Source: Porphyromonas sp. COT-239 OH1446
GTDB taxonomy: Bacteria; Bacteroidota; Bacteroidia; Bacteroidales; Porphyromonadaceae
Reading direction: 5' to 3'
Assembly (NCBI RefSeq): GCF_000768875.1
Contig: NZ_JRAO01000016.1
Location: 1-64,000 of the forward strand
Length of the DNA stretch: 64,000 nt
In this document: piece by piece, positions 50,887 to 59,520 of the stretch
How the letters are laid out: each line of letters opens with the position of its first letter
Position numbering within the stretch: position 1 is the stretch's first letter
Notes under the pieces: generated by a model
Told to the model about the DNA's origin: nothing
The model's input: only the letters and a program-made list of their open reading frames with translations
Databases searched by the model: none
Program-made: the position numbers and the translations under genes

Positions 50887-52575
50887 ATGATCAGCAAGAA
50901 CTTTATCTCTCTCTACGAGGAGAGCTTTCGCAAGTACTGGGAGCATCCTGCCCTGAGCAATTACGAAGGAGCCACCTATACTTATCAGAGCCTAGCGCAT
51001 CAGATTGCTCAGTGGCATATTACTTTCAAAGAGCTCTCCCTTGAGCCTCAAGACAAGATCGCTATCATGGCCAAGGATACAGCTGAGTGGTGTATCGCTT
51101 TCTTGGCCAGTATCACCTACGGGGCGGTGATTGTGCCTGTCCTGCAAGACTTTGCCCCTGCCGATGCCATGAGCATCATCGACCATTCGGAGGCTAAGCT
51201 GCTCTACATCAACCACGATCTATGGCAGCAGTTCGACCCCGCAGCGATCCCCCAGGTACGCTCGGTCATCGATCTGCAGACCGCCGAGCCCCTCTATGAC
51301 CGTCGGGGCATTGAGCCCCTCAGAGAGGCCCTCCAGGCTCGTCTAGGCCTCCGTTTCTCGGACTTCTCTCGAGAGGATGTTCGCTACTATCACACGCCCA
51401 ATAGCGAGCTGCTCCTGCTGAACTATACCTCGGGTACTACGGGCTACAGCAAGGGGGTCATGGTCTCGGCCAATAATATGGCTGGTAATGTTAGCTTTTG
51501 TATGGGTAAGGGGATTGTCTCGCCCCATGAGCGTCTGCTCTGCTTCTTGCCCCTGGCTCATACCTATAGCTGTATGATTAATATTCAGCTGGCTTTGGCC
51601 CAAGGAGTGCATGTTATCCTGCTAGGCAAGGCTCCTACACCCACTATCTTGCGCAGAGCCCTCGCCGATATTAAGCCTCGTATTGTGGTTAGTGTCCCTC
51701 TGATTATTGAGAAGATCTACCACAATGCTATTGCACCCATTATTTCCACACCCAAGGTTCGCCTCATGCTCAGCATTCCTCTAGTGCGTAACCTTGTGTA
51801 TCGTAAGATCAAGACAAGGCTTATTGAGGGACTTGGTGGAGCTGCCGACGAGATAATCGTCGGTGGGGCTGCCCTTAACCCCGAGATCGGTCGCTTCCTC
51901 AAGCGTATAGGCTTCCCCATCACGGTAGGTTATGGTATGACCGAGTGTGCTCCGCTGATCTCCTACTGTCCACCTCGAGAGTGGCGTCTAGGCTCTTGTG
52001 GGCAGGTGCTCGAGGGCTTCATGCAGGCCCGTATTGCCCCACTCGAGGGGGAGCACGATATGTCCCAGAGTAAGAGCTATTCGAAGGGGCATGCCCTCCC
52101 TGTGGGAGAAATCCAGGTTCGAGGGGAGAATGTCTGCCTCGGGTACTACAAAAACGAGGAGCATACCCAAGCTCTCTTCACTGAAGATGGCTGGCTGCGC
52201 ACAGGGGACCTCGGCAGCATGGACGCCGACAACTTCCTCTATATCAAAGGCCGCTCTAAGGCTATGCTGCTCAGTGGTAATGGGCAGAATATTTACCCCG
52301 AGGAGATCGAGTCCAAGATCAGTATGATCCCCTATGTCCTAGAGAGCCTCGTCGTGATGCGCCGTGGCCGTCTCGAGGCCATCATCGTGCCCAATACCCA
52401 GGCTATTGCCTCGGCAGGGATTGGTGAGGAGGAGGCCTGGGAGGTCATTGCCGATCACCGAGCTATGCTCAATGATCAGTTAGGCTCTTATGAGAAGGTT
52501 CAACGCTTTGAGCGTCGGGACGAACCCTTCGAGAAGACCCCCAAGATGAGCATCAAGCGTTTCCTCTACAAGTAG
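50887..52575 (+). CDS. AMP-forming long-chain acyl-CoA synthetase-like enzyme
   Basis: 562 residues from ATG 50887; a TTG in frame at 50848 is less likely. AMP-binding signatures are LNYTSGTTGYSKGVMVS at about residues 179-195, VGYGMTECAPLISY near 350, and DGWLRTGDLGSMD with FLYIKGRSKAMLLSGNGQNIYPEEIE (hinge) near 430-475. The C-terminal catalytic lysine region is FEKTPKMSIKRFLY. It activates a carboxylic acid to its acyl-AMP and then its CoA thioester. It follows the FadD/AAS-like long-chain pattern, but chain-length preference is not visible. Confidence 0.92.
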   Translation: MISKNFISLYEESFRKYWEHPALSNYEGATYTYQSLAHQIAQWHITFKELSLEPQDKIAIMAKDTAEWCIAFLASITYGAVIVPVLQDFAPADAMSIIDHSEAKLLYINHDLWQQFDPAAIPQVRSVIDLQTAEPLYDRRGIEPLREALQARLGLRFSDFSREDVRYYHTPNSELLLLNYTSGTTGYSKGVMVSANNMAGNVSFCMGKGIVSPHERLLCFLPLAHTYSCMINIQLALAQGVHVILLGKAPTPTILRRALADIKPRIVVSVPLIIEKIYHNAIAPIISTPKVRLMLSIPLVRNLVYRKIKTRLIEGLGGAADEIIVGGAALNPEIGRFLKRIGFPITVGYGMTECAPLISYCPPREWRLGSCGQVLEGFMQARIAPLEGEHDMSQSKSYSKGHALPVGEIQVRGENVCLGYYKNEEHTQALFTEDGWLRTGDLGSMDADNFLYIKGRSKAMLLSGNGQNIYPEEIESKISMIPYVLESLVVMRRGRLEAIIVPNTQAIASAGIGEEEAWEVIADHRAMLNDQLGSYEKVQRFERRDEPFEKTPKMSIKRFLYK

Positions 52576-52597
52576 ATATAGATCTCTATCCCCCCAA

Positions 52598-52634
52598 AGC
52601 CCCACGAATGCCGATGAGAGGTATTTGTGGGGCT
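52598..52634 (+). terminator. hairpin terminator after the acyl-CoA synthetase
   Basis: Arms 52598-52612 and 52620-52634 (AGCCCCACGAATGCC on the left) pair over 15 positions with G-T wobbles, and the loop is 7 bases. It covers an in-frame TTG at 52625, which supports the later ATG at 52664 as the start of the next gene. Confidence 0.75.
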
Positions 52635-52663
52635 ACTCTATTGCCCTTTTATTTCTCGTCCTT

Positions 52664-53566
52664 ATGTGGTTGGTTCTATCCTTTGTCTCCGCCGCCCTCC
52701 TGGGCCTCTATGATGTCAGCAAAAAGGTCGCTTTGAGGGAGAATGCCGTTATTCCTGTACTCTTTGCTACCACGTTGGTGTCGAGTTTGATCTTCTTGCC
52801 CTTCATCTTGATCTCTAGGCTGAGTCCTGAGACTCTAGGCCCTGAGGGGCTACTCTACGTCCCTAGCGCAGGGCTAGAGGCCCATGGGCTGATCTTCCTC
52901 AAGAGCATCATCGTCCTGAGCTCTTGGCTCTTGGGCTACCTAGGGATGAAGCATTTGCCCCTCACCCTCGTTGGCCCGATCAATGCGACTCGCCCCGTGA
53001 TGGTGCTCCTTGGGGCTATGCTCCTCTTCGGTGAGCGGCTCAACCTCTACCAATGGATAGGGGTTGGTTGTGCCCTCCTCTCCCTTTGGCTGCTGAGCCT
53101 CTCAGGCAAGCGCGAGGGGGTGAGCTTCACCTCGAATAGGTGGATCATCTGCGTCTTCGGGGCTGCCCTCCTTGGGGCTGCCAGCGGCCTCTATGATCGC
53201 TATCTGCTCCGGGAGCTCCCTCCGATGCTCGTACAGTCCTGGTATAGCCTCTATCAAGTCCTGCTGATGGGCCCCTTGCTGTGGTCCCTCTGGCACAAGC
53301 GGGCAGGCTCGACTCCACTCTCTTGGCATCCTGCGATCATCCTGATCCCGATCTTCCTCTCACTGGCCGACTTCGCCTATTTTATGGCCCTTGCAGAGAC
53401 CGAGTCGATGATCTCGGTTGTCTCCATGATCCGCCGAGGTAGCGTAGTCGTCTCGTTCGCCTGTGGAGCCTGGGTATTGGAAGAGAAGAACCTAAAGGCT
53501 AAGGCTCTAGATCTCCTACTCATCTTGATCGGGATGGTCTTCCTCTATCTCGGTTCGAGAGGCTAG
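52664..53566 (+). CDS. EamA-family (DMT) membrane transporter
   Basis: 300 residues from ATG 52664. Ten predicted membrane spans in two five-span halves, each with an EamA-type signature. The first is INATRPVMVLLGAMLLFGERLNLYQWIG at about 118-145, and the second ends MIRRGSVVVSFACGAWVLEEKNLKAKALDLLLILIGM. Family members export amino acids or other small metabolites or drugs. The substrate cannot be read. It lies after a terminator and before 227 bases of AT-rich intergenic sequence that contains the mce promoter. Confidence 0.88.
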   Translation: MWLVLSFVSAALLGLYDVSKKVALRENAVIPVLFATTLVSSLIFLPFILISRLSPETLGPEGLLYVPSAGLEAHGLIFLKSIIVLSSWLLGYLGMKHLPLTLVGPINATRPVMVLLGAMLLFGERLNLYQWIGVGCALLSLWLLSLSGKREGVSFTSNRWIICVFGAALLGAASGLYDRYLLRELPPMLVQSWYSLYQVLLMGPLLWSLWHKRAGSTPLSWHPAIILIPIFLSLADFAYFMALAETESMISVVSMIRRGSVVVSFACGAWVLEEKNLKAKALDLLLILIGMVFLYLGSRG

Positions 53567-53721
53567 GGGAGAGCTATCCCTTTACCTTCTAGATCCAGGC
53601 CTAACAGCCGAGCTCTTCTAGTCTTGGCTAGCGAGGGGGATTAAGTCGATCTTTTGCAGCAGACTACCCTTAGGGGCTAATCTTTTTATAAGGGTTTGGT
53701 GTTATCTACCTTAATATTTCC

Positions 53722-53729
53722 TACTTTTG
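53722..53729 (+). promoter_or_regulatory. promoter of the mce-mmd region (TACTTTTG)
   Basis: TAnnTTTG match with TTTG at 53695-53698, a spacing of 23 bases, close to the 19-21 usual for this class. It gives a leader of about 60 bases before the mce ATG at 53794. Confidence 0.6.
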
Positions 53730-53793
53730 TCGGAGATAAGGCCTGGGAGATACCTAGGCTGTACCGCTTAATTCATTGAACAAATAGAGAACT

Positions 53794-54204
53794 ATGAACC
53801 TTTCGCACATTGAGCATCTAGGGATTGCTGTCAAGAGCATTGAGGAGTCTCTTCCCTACTACGAAGAGATCTTGGGTTTGAAGTGTTACAACATCGAAGT
53901 GGTTGAAGACCAGAAGGTCAAGACTGCTTTCTTCAAGGTCGGTCAGACAAAGATCGAGCTGCTGGAGGCTACTAGCCCCGAGAGTACGATCGCTAAGTTC
54001 ATCGAGAAGCGTGGGGAAGGCATCCACCACATCGCCTTCGCTGTACCCGACACGGACGAGGCTCTTCGTGAGATGGAGTCAAAGGGTGTCCAGCTGATTG
54101 ACAAGCATTCTCGTAAGGGGGCAGAGGGGCTCAACATTGCCTTCATCCACCCCAAGAGCTCTCGAGGTGTACTGACAGAGTTCTGCGACTGCAAGCAAAA
54201 GTAA
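53794..54204 (+). CDS. mce: methylmalonyl-CoA epimerase
   Basis: 136 residues of the VOC (glyoxalase) fold. It interconverts (R)- and (S)-methylmalonyl-CoA. Metal ligands are visible in NLSHIEHLGIAV (His), KTKIELLEAT (Glu), GEGIHHIAF (His) and LTEFCD (Glu). It leads the decarboxylase operon: its product is the substrate of MmdA-E, the usual succinate-to-propionate route. A hairpin at 54216-54258 lies between it and mmdA. Confidence 0.96.
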   Translation: MNLSHIEHLGIAVKSIEESLPYYEEILGLKCYNIEVVEDQKVKTAFFKVGQTKIELLEATSPESTIAKFIEKRGEGIHHIAFAVPDTDEALREMESKGVQLIDKHSRKGAEGLNIAFIHPKSSRGVLTEFCDCKQK

Positions 54205-54215
54205 TCGCTATGTGC

Positions 54216-54258
54216 AGAGACCATAGAGGCCATAAATACAAAGGCCTCTACGGTCTCT
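54216..54258 (+). terminator. hairpin between mce and mmdA
   Basis: AGAGACCATAGAGGCC at 54216-54231 pairs with GGCCTCTACGGTCTCT at 54243-54258 with one mismatch; the loop is 11 bases. No T-run is adjacent, so it may reduce rather than end read-through into mmdA. Confidence 0.65.
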
Positions 54259-54343
54259 CTTACTTTGTGCCTCTCCTACAGTGAGGGTGGGGCATGGGGT
54301 TTTGGGGTATTGAACAATCAACAAACAATATAAACAAAGAACT

Positions 54344-55897
54344 ATGAGCGTTCAGTTAGAAAAGATTAAGGAGCTCATCCAGCTCCGTGCCACAGCACAC
54401 ATGGGTGGTGGTCAGAAGCGTATAGATAGTCAGCACGCCAAGGGCAAGTACACCGCCCGTGAGCGTATTGCTATCTTGCTTGACGAAGGGAGCTTCGAGG
54501 AGATCGACACTTTTGTGCTGCACCGCAGTACCAACTTCGGGATTGATAAGACTAAGTTCCTCGGCGATGGCGTGGTAACTGGCTATGGTACGATCGATGG
54601 CCGCCTCGTGTATGTATTCGCTCAGGACTTCACCGTCTTTGGTGGTGCTCTCTCTGAGATGATGTCATCCAAGATCTGCAAGGTCATGCAGTTGGCCATG
54701 CAGCAGGGTGCTCCTGTGATTGGCCTCAACGACTCGGGTGGTGCTCGTATCCAGGAGGGTATCAATGCGCTGCAGGGCTATGGCGACATCTTCCAAAATA
54801 ATATCATGGCCTCTGGGGTAGTGCCTCAGATCTCAGCGATCTTCGGCCCTTGTGCCGGTGGTGCTGTGTACTCTCCTGCATTGACCGACTTTAATATCAT
54901 GGTCAAGGGCTCTAGCTACATGTTCCTCACTGGCCCTAAGGTCGTGAAGACTGTAACGGGTGAGGATGTTACTCAGGAGCAGCTTGGTGGTGCTAGTGTA
55001 CATGCCAGCAAGAGTGGTGTAGCCCACTTCGCCGTGGAGAATGAGGACGAGGGGATCCGCCTCATCCGTCATCTCCTCAGCTTCATCCCCCAGAACAATA
55101 TGGAGGATGCTCCTATGACTGAGTGCACAGACCCTATCGATCGTGTAGAGGATCTGCTCAATGAGATCATCCCTGATCAGCCTAACCGTGGGTACAATAT
55201 GTACGAGGTGATCGGTGCTATCGTGGACAATGGAGAGTTCCTTGAGATCCACAGAGACTATGCCAAGAATATCATCATTGGCTTTGCGCGCTTCAACGGC
55301 CAAAGCGTGGGGATCGTGGCTAATCAACCTCTCGTGATGGCTGGTGCTCTCGATAGTAATGCCTCTCGCAAGGCTGCTCGCTTTGTTCGCTTCTGTGATG
55401 CCTTCAATATCCCTCTCGTAACGCTAGTAGACGTGCCTGGATTCCTCCCAGGTACGGGTCAGGAGTACAATGGTGTGATCGTACATGGTGCTAAGCTCCT
55501 CTACGCCTATGGGGAGGCTACTGTGCCCAAGATCACTGTTACGCTGCGTAAATCCTATGGTGGTGCTTACATCGTAATGAGCTCGAAGCATCTACGCTCG
55601 GATGTGAACTACGCATGGCCAAGCGCAGAGATTGCCGTTATGGGCCCAAGTGGTGCTGTAGAGGTGATCTTCGCTAAGGAGGTTGCTGCTGCAGAGAACC
55701 CCGCCGAGGCTGCTATGCAGAAAGAGGAAGAGTACCGCAAGGCCTTCGCCAACCCATACAACGCTGCCTCCTATGGCTTCATGGATGATGTAATCGAGCC
55801 TCGTAATACTCGCTTCCGCATCATCCGTGCCCTTGAGCAGCTGCGCACGAAGAAGCAGTCGATCCCTGCTAAGAAGCACGACAACCTGCCTCTCTAA
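54344..55897 (+). CDS. mmdA: methylmalonyl-CoA decarboxylase carboxyltransferase (alpha) subunit
   Basis: 517 residues of the acyl-CoA carboxyltransferase family. Two crotonase-like halves are present. [22 protein letters not shown] (about residues 128-149) and [17 protein letters not shown] form the first oxyanion region; [28 protein letters not shown] and [18 protein letters not shown] form the second. It moves the carboxyl of methylmalonyl-CoA to biotin on MmdC at the cytoplasmic face. The gene order mce-A-D-E-C-B supports the decarboxylase reading over a plain propionyl-CoA carboxylase. Confidence 0.95.
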   Translation: MSVQLEKIKELIQLRATAHMGGGQKRIDSQHAKGKYTARERIAILLDEGSFEEIDTFVLHRSTNFGIDKTKFLGDGVVTGYGTIDGRLVYVFAQDFTVFGGALSEMMSSKICKVMQLAMQQGAPVIGLNDSGGARIQEGINALQGYGDIFQNNIMASGVVPQISAIFGPCAGGAVYSPALTDFNIMVKGSSYMFLTGPKVVKTVTGEDVTQEQLGGASVHASKSGVAHFAVENEDEGIRLIRHLLSFIPQNNMEDAPMTECTDPIDRVEDLLNEIIPDQPNRGYNMYEVIGAIVDNGEFLEIHRDYAKNIIIGFARFNGQSVGIVANQPLVMAGALDSNASRKAARFVRFCDAFNIPLVTLVDVPGFLPGTGQEYNGVIVHGAKLLYAYGEATVPKITVTLRKSYGGAYIVMSSKHLRSDVNYAWPSAEIAVMGPSGAVEVIFAKEVAAAENPAEAAMQKEEEYRKAFANPYNAASYGFMDDVIEPRNTRFRIIRALEQLRTKKQSIPAKKHDNLPL

Positions 55898-55918
55898 TTG
55901 ATGTAATAGTATTCAGTT

Positions 55919-56419
55919 ATGAATATCCATCGCAAAACTGGTCGCCTGGCCGCAGGGCTGCTGCTTGTAGCAGCTCTGCCTCAGGTGGTCTGGGCTCAGG
56001 GCTCTAGAGCCGATGAGCTGCTCGTAAATGATGCCAATGGCTTTATCCTGACGAGTACTGCGGTGCTGGTAGTCTTCTCTGCACTGGTGATGCTGGTGAT
56101 TGTCTTCTCTCTGACAGGAAGGCTGATGCATCGGCTCTCTCAGCGTAAGGCGAAGGACTCTAAGTCCAGCACTCATGCTGGATGTTCACCCTCTAGCTCC
56201 TCAGCCGCCCCCAATGGGGAGGCGATGGTCGCCATTGCTTTGGCTCTAGATGCGGCCCGCCATGAGGCCAGCGACGAGACTGTCGTTGCGATCTCTATGG
56301 CTCTGCGCACCTATTTAGAGCAGCAGCATGACCAGGAGAGCTTCGTGCTCACGCTCAACCCTTATCGGCGGACAGCGTGGAATGCTCGTAGCTTGGGTAT
56401 GCGCCAGTACAATTACTAA
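55919..56419 (+). CDS. mmdD: methylmalonyl-CoA decarboxylase delta subunit (OadG-like)
   Basis: 166 residues. A signal-like or first hydrophobic segment (residues 9-26) is followed by the single OadG-type membrane span FILTSTAVLVVFSALVMLVIVFSLTG at about 42-67. A Ser/Pro-rich linker leads to a conserved C-terminal region from about residue 97: GEAMVAIALALDAARH, then DQESFVLTLN, ending YRRTAWNARSLGMRQYNY. The gamma/delta class subunits assemble the soluble and membrane parts of sodium-pumping decarboxylases. The start is 21 bases after mmdA. Confidence 0.9.
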   Translation: MNIHRKTGRLAAGLLLVAALPQVVWAQGSRADELLVNDANGFILTSTAVLVVFSALVMLVIVFSLTGRLMHRLSQRKAKDSKSSTHAGCSPSSSSAAPNGEAMVAIALALDAARHEASDETVVAISMALRTYLEQQHDQESFVLTLNPYRRTAWNARSLGMRQYNY

Positions 56420-56441
56420 TCATCTTACCCTAGACACAGAG

Positions 56442-56612
56442 ATGAAATCAGACATCAACAAGGAGGTATTCGCAGCTATTGCCTATGCGCTGCATGAGGC
56501 CCTCGGCAAGTACGATCATGATCAGGAGTCCTTTGTCCTGACCATCAAGCGTACGCCCTCGACCTGGAGCCTCAAGACGCAGGCAATGCGCGTGCTACCG
56601 ACACGCCAATAA
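56442..56612 (+). CDS. mmdE: small epsilon-like subunit of methylmalonyl-CoA decarboxylase
   Basis: 56 residues from ATG 56442, in a frame that is open further upstream. The sequence EVFAAIAYALHEAL, then DHDQESFVLTI and TWSLKTQAMRVLP, is clearly similar to the C-terminal third of MmdD (AIALALDAARHE, DQESFVLTL, TAWNARSLGMR). In Veillonella the epsilon subunit is likewise about 55 residues, resembles the end of delta, and lies between mmdD and mmdC (established knowledge). The same order here supports the assignment. Confidence 0.85.
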   Translation: MKSDINKEVFAAIAYALHEALGKYDHDQESFVLTIKRTPSTWSLKTQAMRVLPTRQ

Positions 56613-56644
56613 TTATTTAATCACTAGAAAACTTCATTCCCATC

Positions 56645-57121
56645 ATGAAAGAATATAAGTATAGCATCAATGGCAACGAGTACACCGTAGCCATCATCGA
56701 TCTCGAAGGCAACACTGCTGCTGTAGAAGTAAATGGTACATCGTACAAGGTAGACATCCTCAGCGAGGGGGGAGCTGCACCTGCTCCACGCCCTGCGGCC
56801 GCCAAGCCTGCTCCTGCGGCCGCACCTGCTCCCGCTGCTGCTCCTGCAGCCGCACCTGCTCCAACCCCTGCCGCCCCCGCCCCAGCGGCTGCTCCAGCTG
56901 CTGCCAAGGGTACGGCTGTACTCTCCCCTCTGCCTGGCGTCATCCTAGATCTCAAGGTGAATGTAGGCGATCAGGTTAAGGCTGGTCAGACTGTAGCTAT
57001 CCTCGAGGCTATGAAGATGGAGAACAACATCAATGCCGAGTGTGATGGCGTAGTGGCCGCAATCAAGGTAGCCAAGGGGGATAGCATCCTCGAGGGCTCT
57101 GAAATCATGATTATCGGCTAG
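56645..57121 (+). CDS. mmdC: biotin carboxyl carrier (gamma) subunit of methylmalonyl-CoA decarboxylase
   Basis: 158 residues. A short N-terminal beta domain (about 1-42) is followed by an Ala/Pro-rich flexible linker at about 43-85, then the biotinyl domain from TAVLSPLPGVILDLK with the biotin-attachment site EAMKMENN (Lys in the middle). The swinging arm passes the carboxyl from MmdA to the membrane subunit MmdB. The lysine should be biotinylated by BirA, and bioB/bioA in this window help make the cofactor. Confidence 0.96.
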   Translation: MKEYKYSINGNEYTVAIIDLEGNTAAVEVNGTSYKVDILSEGGAAPAPRPAAAKPAPAAAPAPAAAPAAAPAPTPAAPAPAAAPAAAKGTAVLSPLPGVILDLKVNVGDQVKAGQTVAILEAMKMENNINAECDGVVAAIKVAKGDSILEGSEIMIIG

Positions 57122-57125
57122 TACT

Positions 57126-58280
57126 ATGCTGCTCTTCGGTGGTTTCCTGGTCAAGAACCTAGAGACATTCTGGCAATACACTGGCTTTGCGAATGCTCTG
57201 CCCGAGCACTTCGTCATGCTGGGTATCGGAATCCTCTTCATCTTCTTGGCCATCAAGTATGAGTTTGAACCACTGCTCTTGATCCCCATTGGCTTTGGGA
57301 TGCTTATTGGCAATATCCCCTTCAGTGAAGGTCTCCGCATCGGGATCTACGAGGAGGGTTCTGTGCTCAATATCCTCTATCAAGGTGTGCAACAGGGATG
57401 GTATCCACCGCTCATCTTCTTGGGTATAGGGGCAATGACCGACTTTACGGCTTTGATCTCCAACCCCAAATTGATGCTCATCGGTGCTGCCGCCCAGATT
57501 GGGATCTTTGCGGCCTATATGGCTTCGCTGCAGCTTGGGTTCACTCCTAGTCAAGCAGGGGCTATTGGGATCATCGGTGGTGCTGACGGCCCTACGGCTA
57601 TCTTCCTCTCGTCCAAGCTCGCTCCTCAGCTCATGGGGGCTATTGCGGTATCGGCCTACTCTTACATGGCTCTAGTACCCATTATCCAGCCTCCTTTTAT
57701 GAAGCTGCTTACGACCAAGAACGAGCGCTTGATCCGCATGAAGCGTCCTCGTGAGGTGTCTCAGACGGAGAAGATTATCTTCCCCATCGCAGGGCTTCTC
57801 TTGACCTGTACCTTAGTCCCCTCGGCTCTGCCTCTACTGGGGATGCTCTTCTTTGGTAATCTGCTCAAGGAGAGTGGTGTTACTAAGCGTCTAGCGGACA
57901 CGGCTAAGGGGCCTCTGATCGACACGATTACGATCCTCCTAGGGGTAACGGTCGGGGCTTCTACGCAGGCCACGGAGTTCCTCACTGGAGACTCGGTGAA
58001 GATCTTTGCCTTGGGGGCATTCTCGTTCATGATCGCTACGACCTGTGGTATCCTCTTTGTTAAGCTGTTTAATCTCTTCCTCAGCAAGGAGAACAAGATT
58101 AACCCTCTGATCGGGAATGCAGGTGTATCTGCTGTCCCCGACTCAGCACGCATCTCTCAGGTGGTCGGGCTCGAGTATGACCCCCGCAACTATCTGCTGA
58201 TGCATGCCATGGGGCCTAACGTGGCAGGGGTAATTGGCTCTGCTGTTGCGGCAGGTATCCTGCTGAGCTTCCTGGCCTAA
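57126..58280 (+). CDS. mmdB: sodium-translocating decarboxylase beta subunit
   Basis: 384 residues, an integral membrane protein with about nine to eleven spans. Conserved OadB/MmdB segments are FLGIGAMTDFTALISNPKL (Asp in a Na+ region), GIIGGADGPTAIFLSSKLAP, IPIVQPP-like VPIIQPPFMKLL, and NPLIGNAGVSAVPDSARISQVVG near the C terminus. It decarboxylates carboxybiotin and pumps Na+ outward, conserving energy from succinate fermentation. It starts 4 bases after mmdC and ends the operon at a hairpin terminator. Confidence 0.96.
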   Translation: MLLFGGFLVKNLETFWQYTGFANALPEHFVMLGIGILFIFLAIKYEFEPLLLIPIGFGMLIGNIPFSEGLRIGIYEEGSVLNILYQGVQQGWYPPLIFLGIGAMTDFTALISNPKLMLIGAAAQIGIFAAYMASLQLGFTPSQAGAIGIIGGADGPTAIFLSSKLAPQLMGAIAVSAYSYMALVPIIQPPFMKLLTTKNERLIRMKRPREVSQTEKIIFPIAGLLLTCTLVPSALPLLGMLFFGNLLKESGVTKRLADTAKGPLIDTITILLGVTVGASTQATEFLTGDSVKIFALGAFSFMIATTCGILFVKLFNLFLSKENKINPLIGNAGVSAVPDSARISQVVGLEYDPRNYLLMHAMGPNVAGVIGSAVAAGILLSFLA

Positions 58281-58313
58281 TCAGGAGAGAGTGTGCTATA
58301 GCGAACCCTCGGT

Positions 58314-58351
58314 AGTGGGTGTGCGGAGACGGAAGTCTCGGTGCACCCACT
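58314..58351 (+). terminator. hairpin terminator after mmdB
   Basis: AGTGGGTG at 58314-58321 pairs with CACCCACT at 58344-58351, and inner GAGAC/GTCTC (58326-58330, 58335-58339) extends the stem. CTCTTTTG follows. Confidence 0.8.
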
Positions 58352-58406
58352 GCTCTTTTGATTAGGTGGGGTGATACACAGAAATACAACCAAACCAAAA
58401 ACTTAG

Positions 58407-58414
58407 TATCTTTG
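58407..58414 (+). promoter_or_regulatory. -7 promoter element TATCTTTG for greA
   Basis: TAnnTTTG match 210 bases before the greA ATG. The resulting leader (58415-58624) holds only a small palindrome, CAGGGATCTCCCTG at 58431-58444, and no other structure that I can name. Confidence 0.5.
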
Positions 58415-58624
58415 TCCTGTGATGCTTCGGCAGGGATCTCCCTGCGAGAGCATGGCGAGTATATAAGCGAGTATCCGAGACTTCGTATAAGCGCATGGGT
58501 CGGTCATAGATATGCCTTTGAACCGTTCATGGGTTTGTAGTTGCTTCGGACTTGTTTTTTGTATAGGGCTAGCATTCACATTGTTTATACTTACAGACGA
58601 AACATCAAACACAATTACCTCACT

Positions 58625-59095
58625 ATGGCATATAACTATATGACCCAGGCCGGCTACGACAAGCTAGTAGCCGAGATCACCGAGCTAGAGTCGGTGCAGC
58701 GTCCGGAGATCTCTCGACAGATCGCTGAGGCTAGAGACAAGGGCGACCTCTCTGAGAATGCCGAGTACGATGCAGCTAAGGAGGCTCAGGGGCTGCTCGA
58801 GAGCAAGATCGCTCAGCTCAAAGGGATTCTGAGCAATGCCCGCATCATAGACGAGAGCCGACTGGGTACGGACTCGGTGCAGATCCTCAATAAGGTCAAG
58901 ATCCGCAATACTAAGAACGGAGCTGAGATGAGCTATACCCTCGTATCAGACTCTGAGGCTAATCTCAGAGAGTTTAAGATCTCGGTGAATACCCCCATCG
59001 CCAAGGGCCTCATGGGCAAGAAGGTTGGCGATGTCGTTGAGGTACAGACCCCTGGTGGGCTGGTGAGCTTTGAGATCCTAGAGATTACCTTCTAA
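58625..59095 (+). CDS. greA: transcription elongation factor GreA
   Basis: 156 residues from ATG 58625; an in-frame ATG at 58541 would add an unrelated hydrophobic extension. The N-terminal coiled coil carries the acidic tip DLSENAEYDAAKE that enters the RNA-polymerase channel and rescues backtracked complexes. The C-terminal FKBP-like domain ends in FEILEITF. The HIT gene starts 11 bases later. Confidence 0.96.
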   Translation: MAYNYMTQAGYDKLVAEITELESVQRPEISRQIAEARDKGDLSENAEYDAAKEAQGLLESKIAQLKGILSNARIIDESRLGTDSVQILNKVKIRNTKNGAEMSYTLVSDSEANLREFKISVNTPIAKGLMGKKVGDVVEVQTPGGLVSFEILEITF

Positions 59096-59106
59096 GGGGA
59101 GGGACT

Positions 59107-59511
59107 ATGGCTACGATCTTTAGTCGCATTATCTCGGGAGAGATCCCCTCGTATCGTGTCGCTGAGAGTGAGGCCTACTATGCCTTCCTCGATATTAACC
59201 CCGTGCAGGCAGGGCATGTCTTGGTTGTGCCCAAGCAGGAGGTCGATTACTTCTTCGATCTAAGCCCCGAGAGCCTCTCGGGGATCATGGAGTTTGCCCG
59301 TATGGTCGCCTCTGCGATACAGTCTGCTACCCATTGCATCAAGGTCGGTGTCTCGGTTGTGGGCCTCGAAGTGCCCCATGCTCATGTGCACCTGATCCCC
59401 CTCAACGAGCTGGGAGACATGAACCTCAAGCACAAGGTGGAGATGAGTGGCCAGGAGCTGCAGGAGATGGCTGTACGCATACGAGCCTTCGTCCCCAAGG
59501 AGTACCTATAG
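59107..59511 (+). CDS. HIT-family nucleotide hydrolase
   Basis: 134 residues. The catalytic histidine triad is HAHVHLIP near residue 92, with the start FSRIISGEIPSYRVAES and FLDINPVQAGHVLVVPK as in Hint/HinT proteins. These hydrolyse purine nucleoside phosphoramidates in the cytosol. The gene sits between greA and ugd with gaps of 11 and 9 bases, so it is probably in one transcript. Confidence 0.95.
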   Translation: MATIFSRIISGEIPSYRVAESEAYYAFLDINPVQAGHVLVVPKQEVDYFFDLSPESLSGIMEFARMVASAIQSATHCIKVGVSVVGLEVPHAHVHLIPLNELGDMNLKHKVEMSGQELQEMAVRIRAFVPKEYL

Positions 59512-59520
59512 ATCTGAGGG

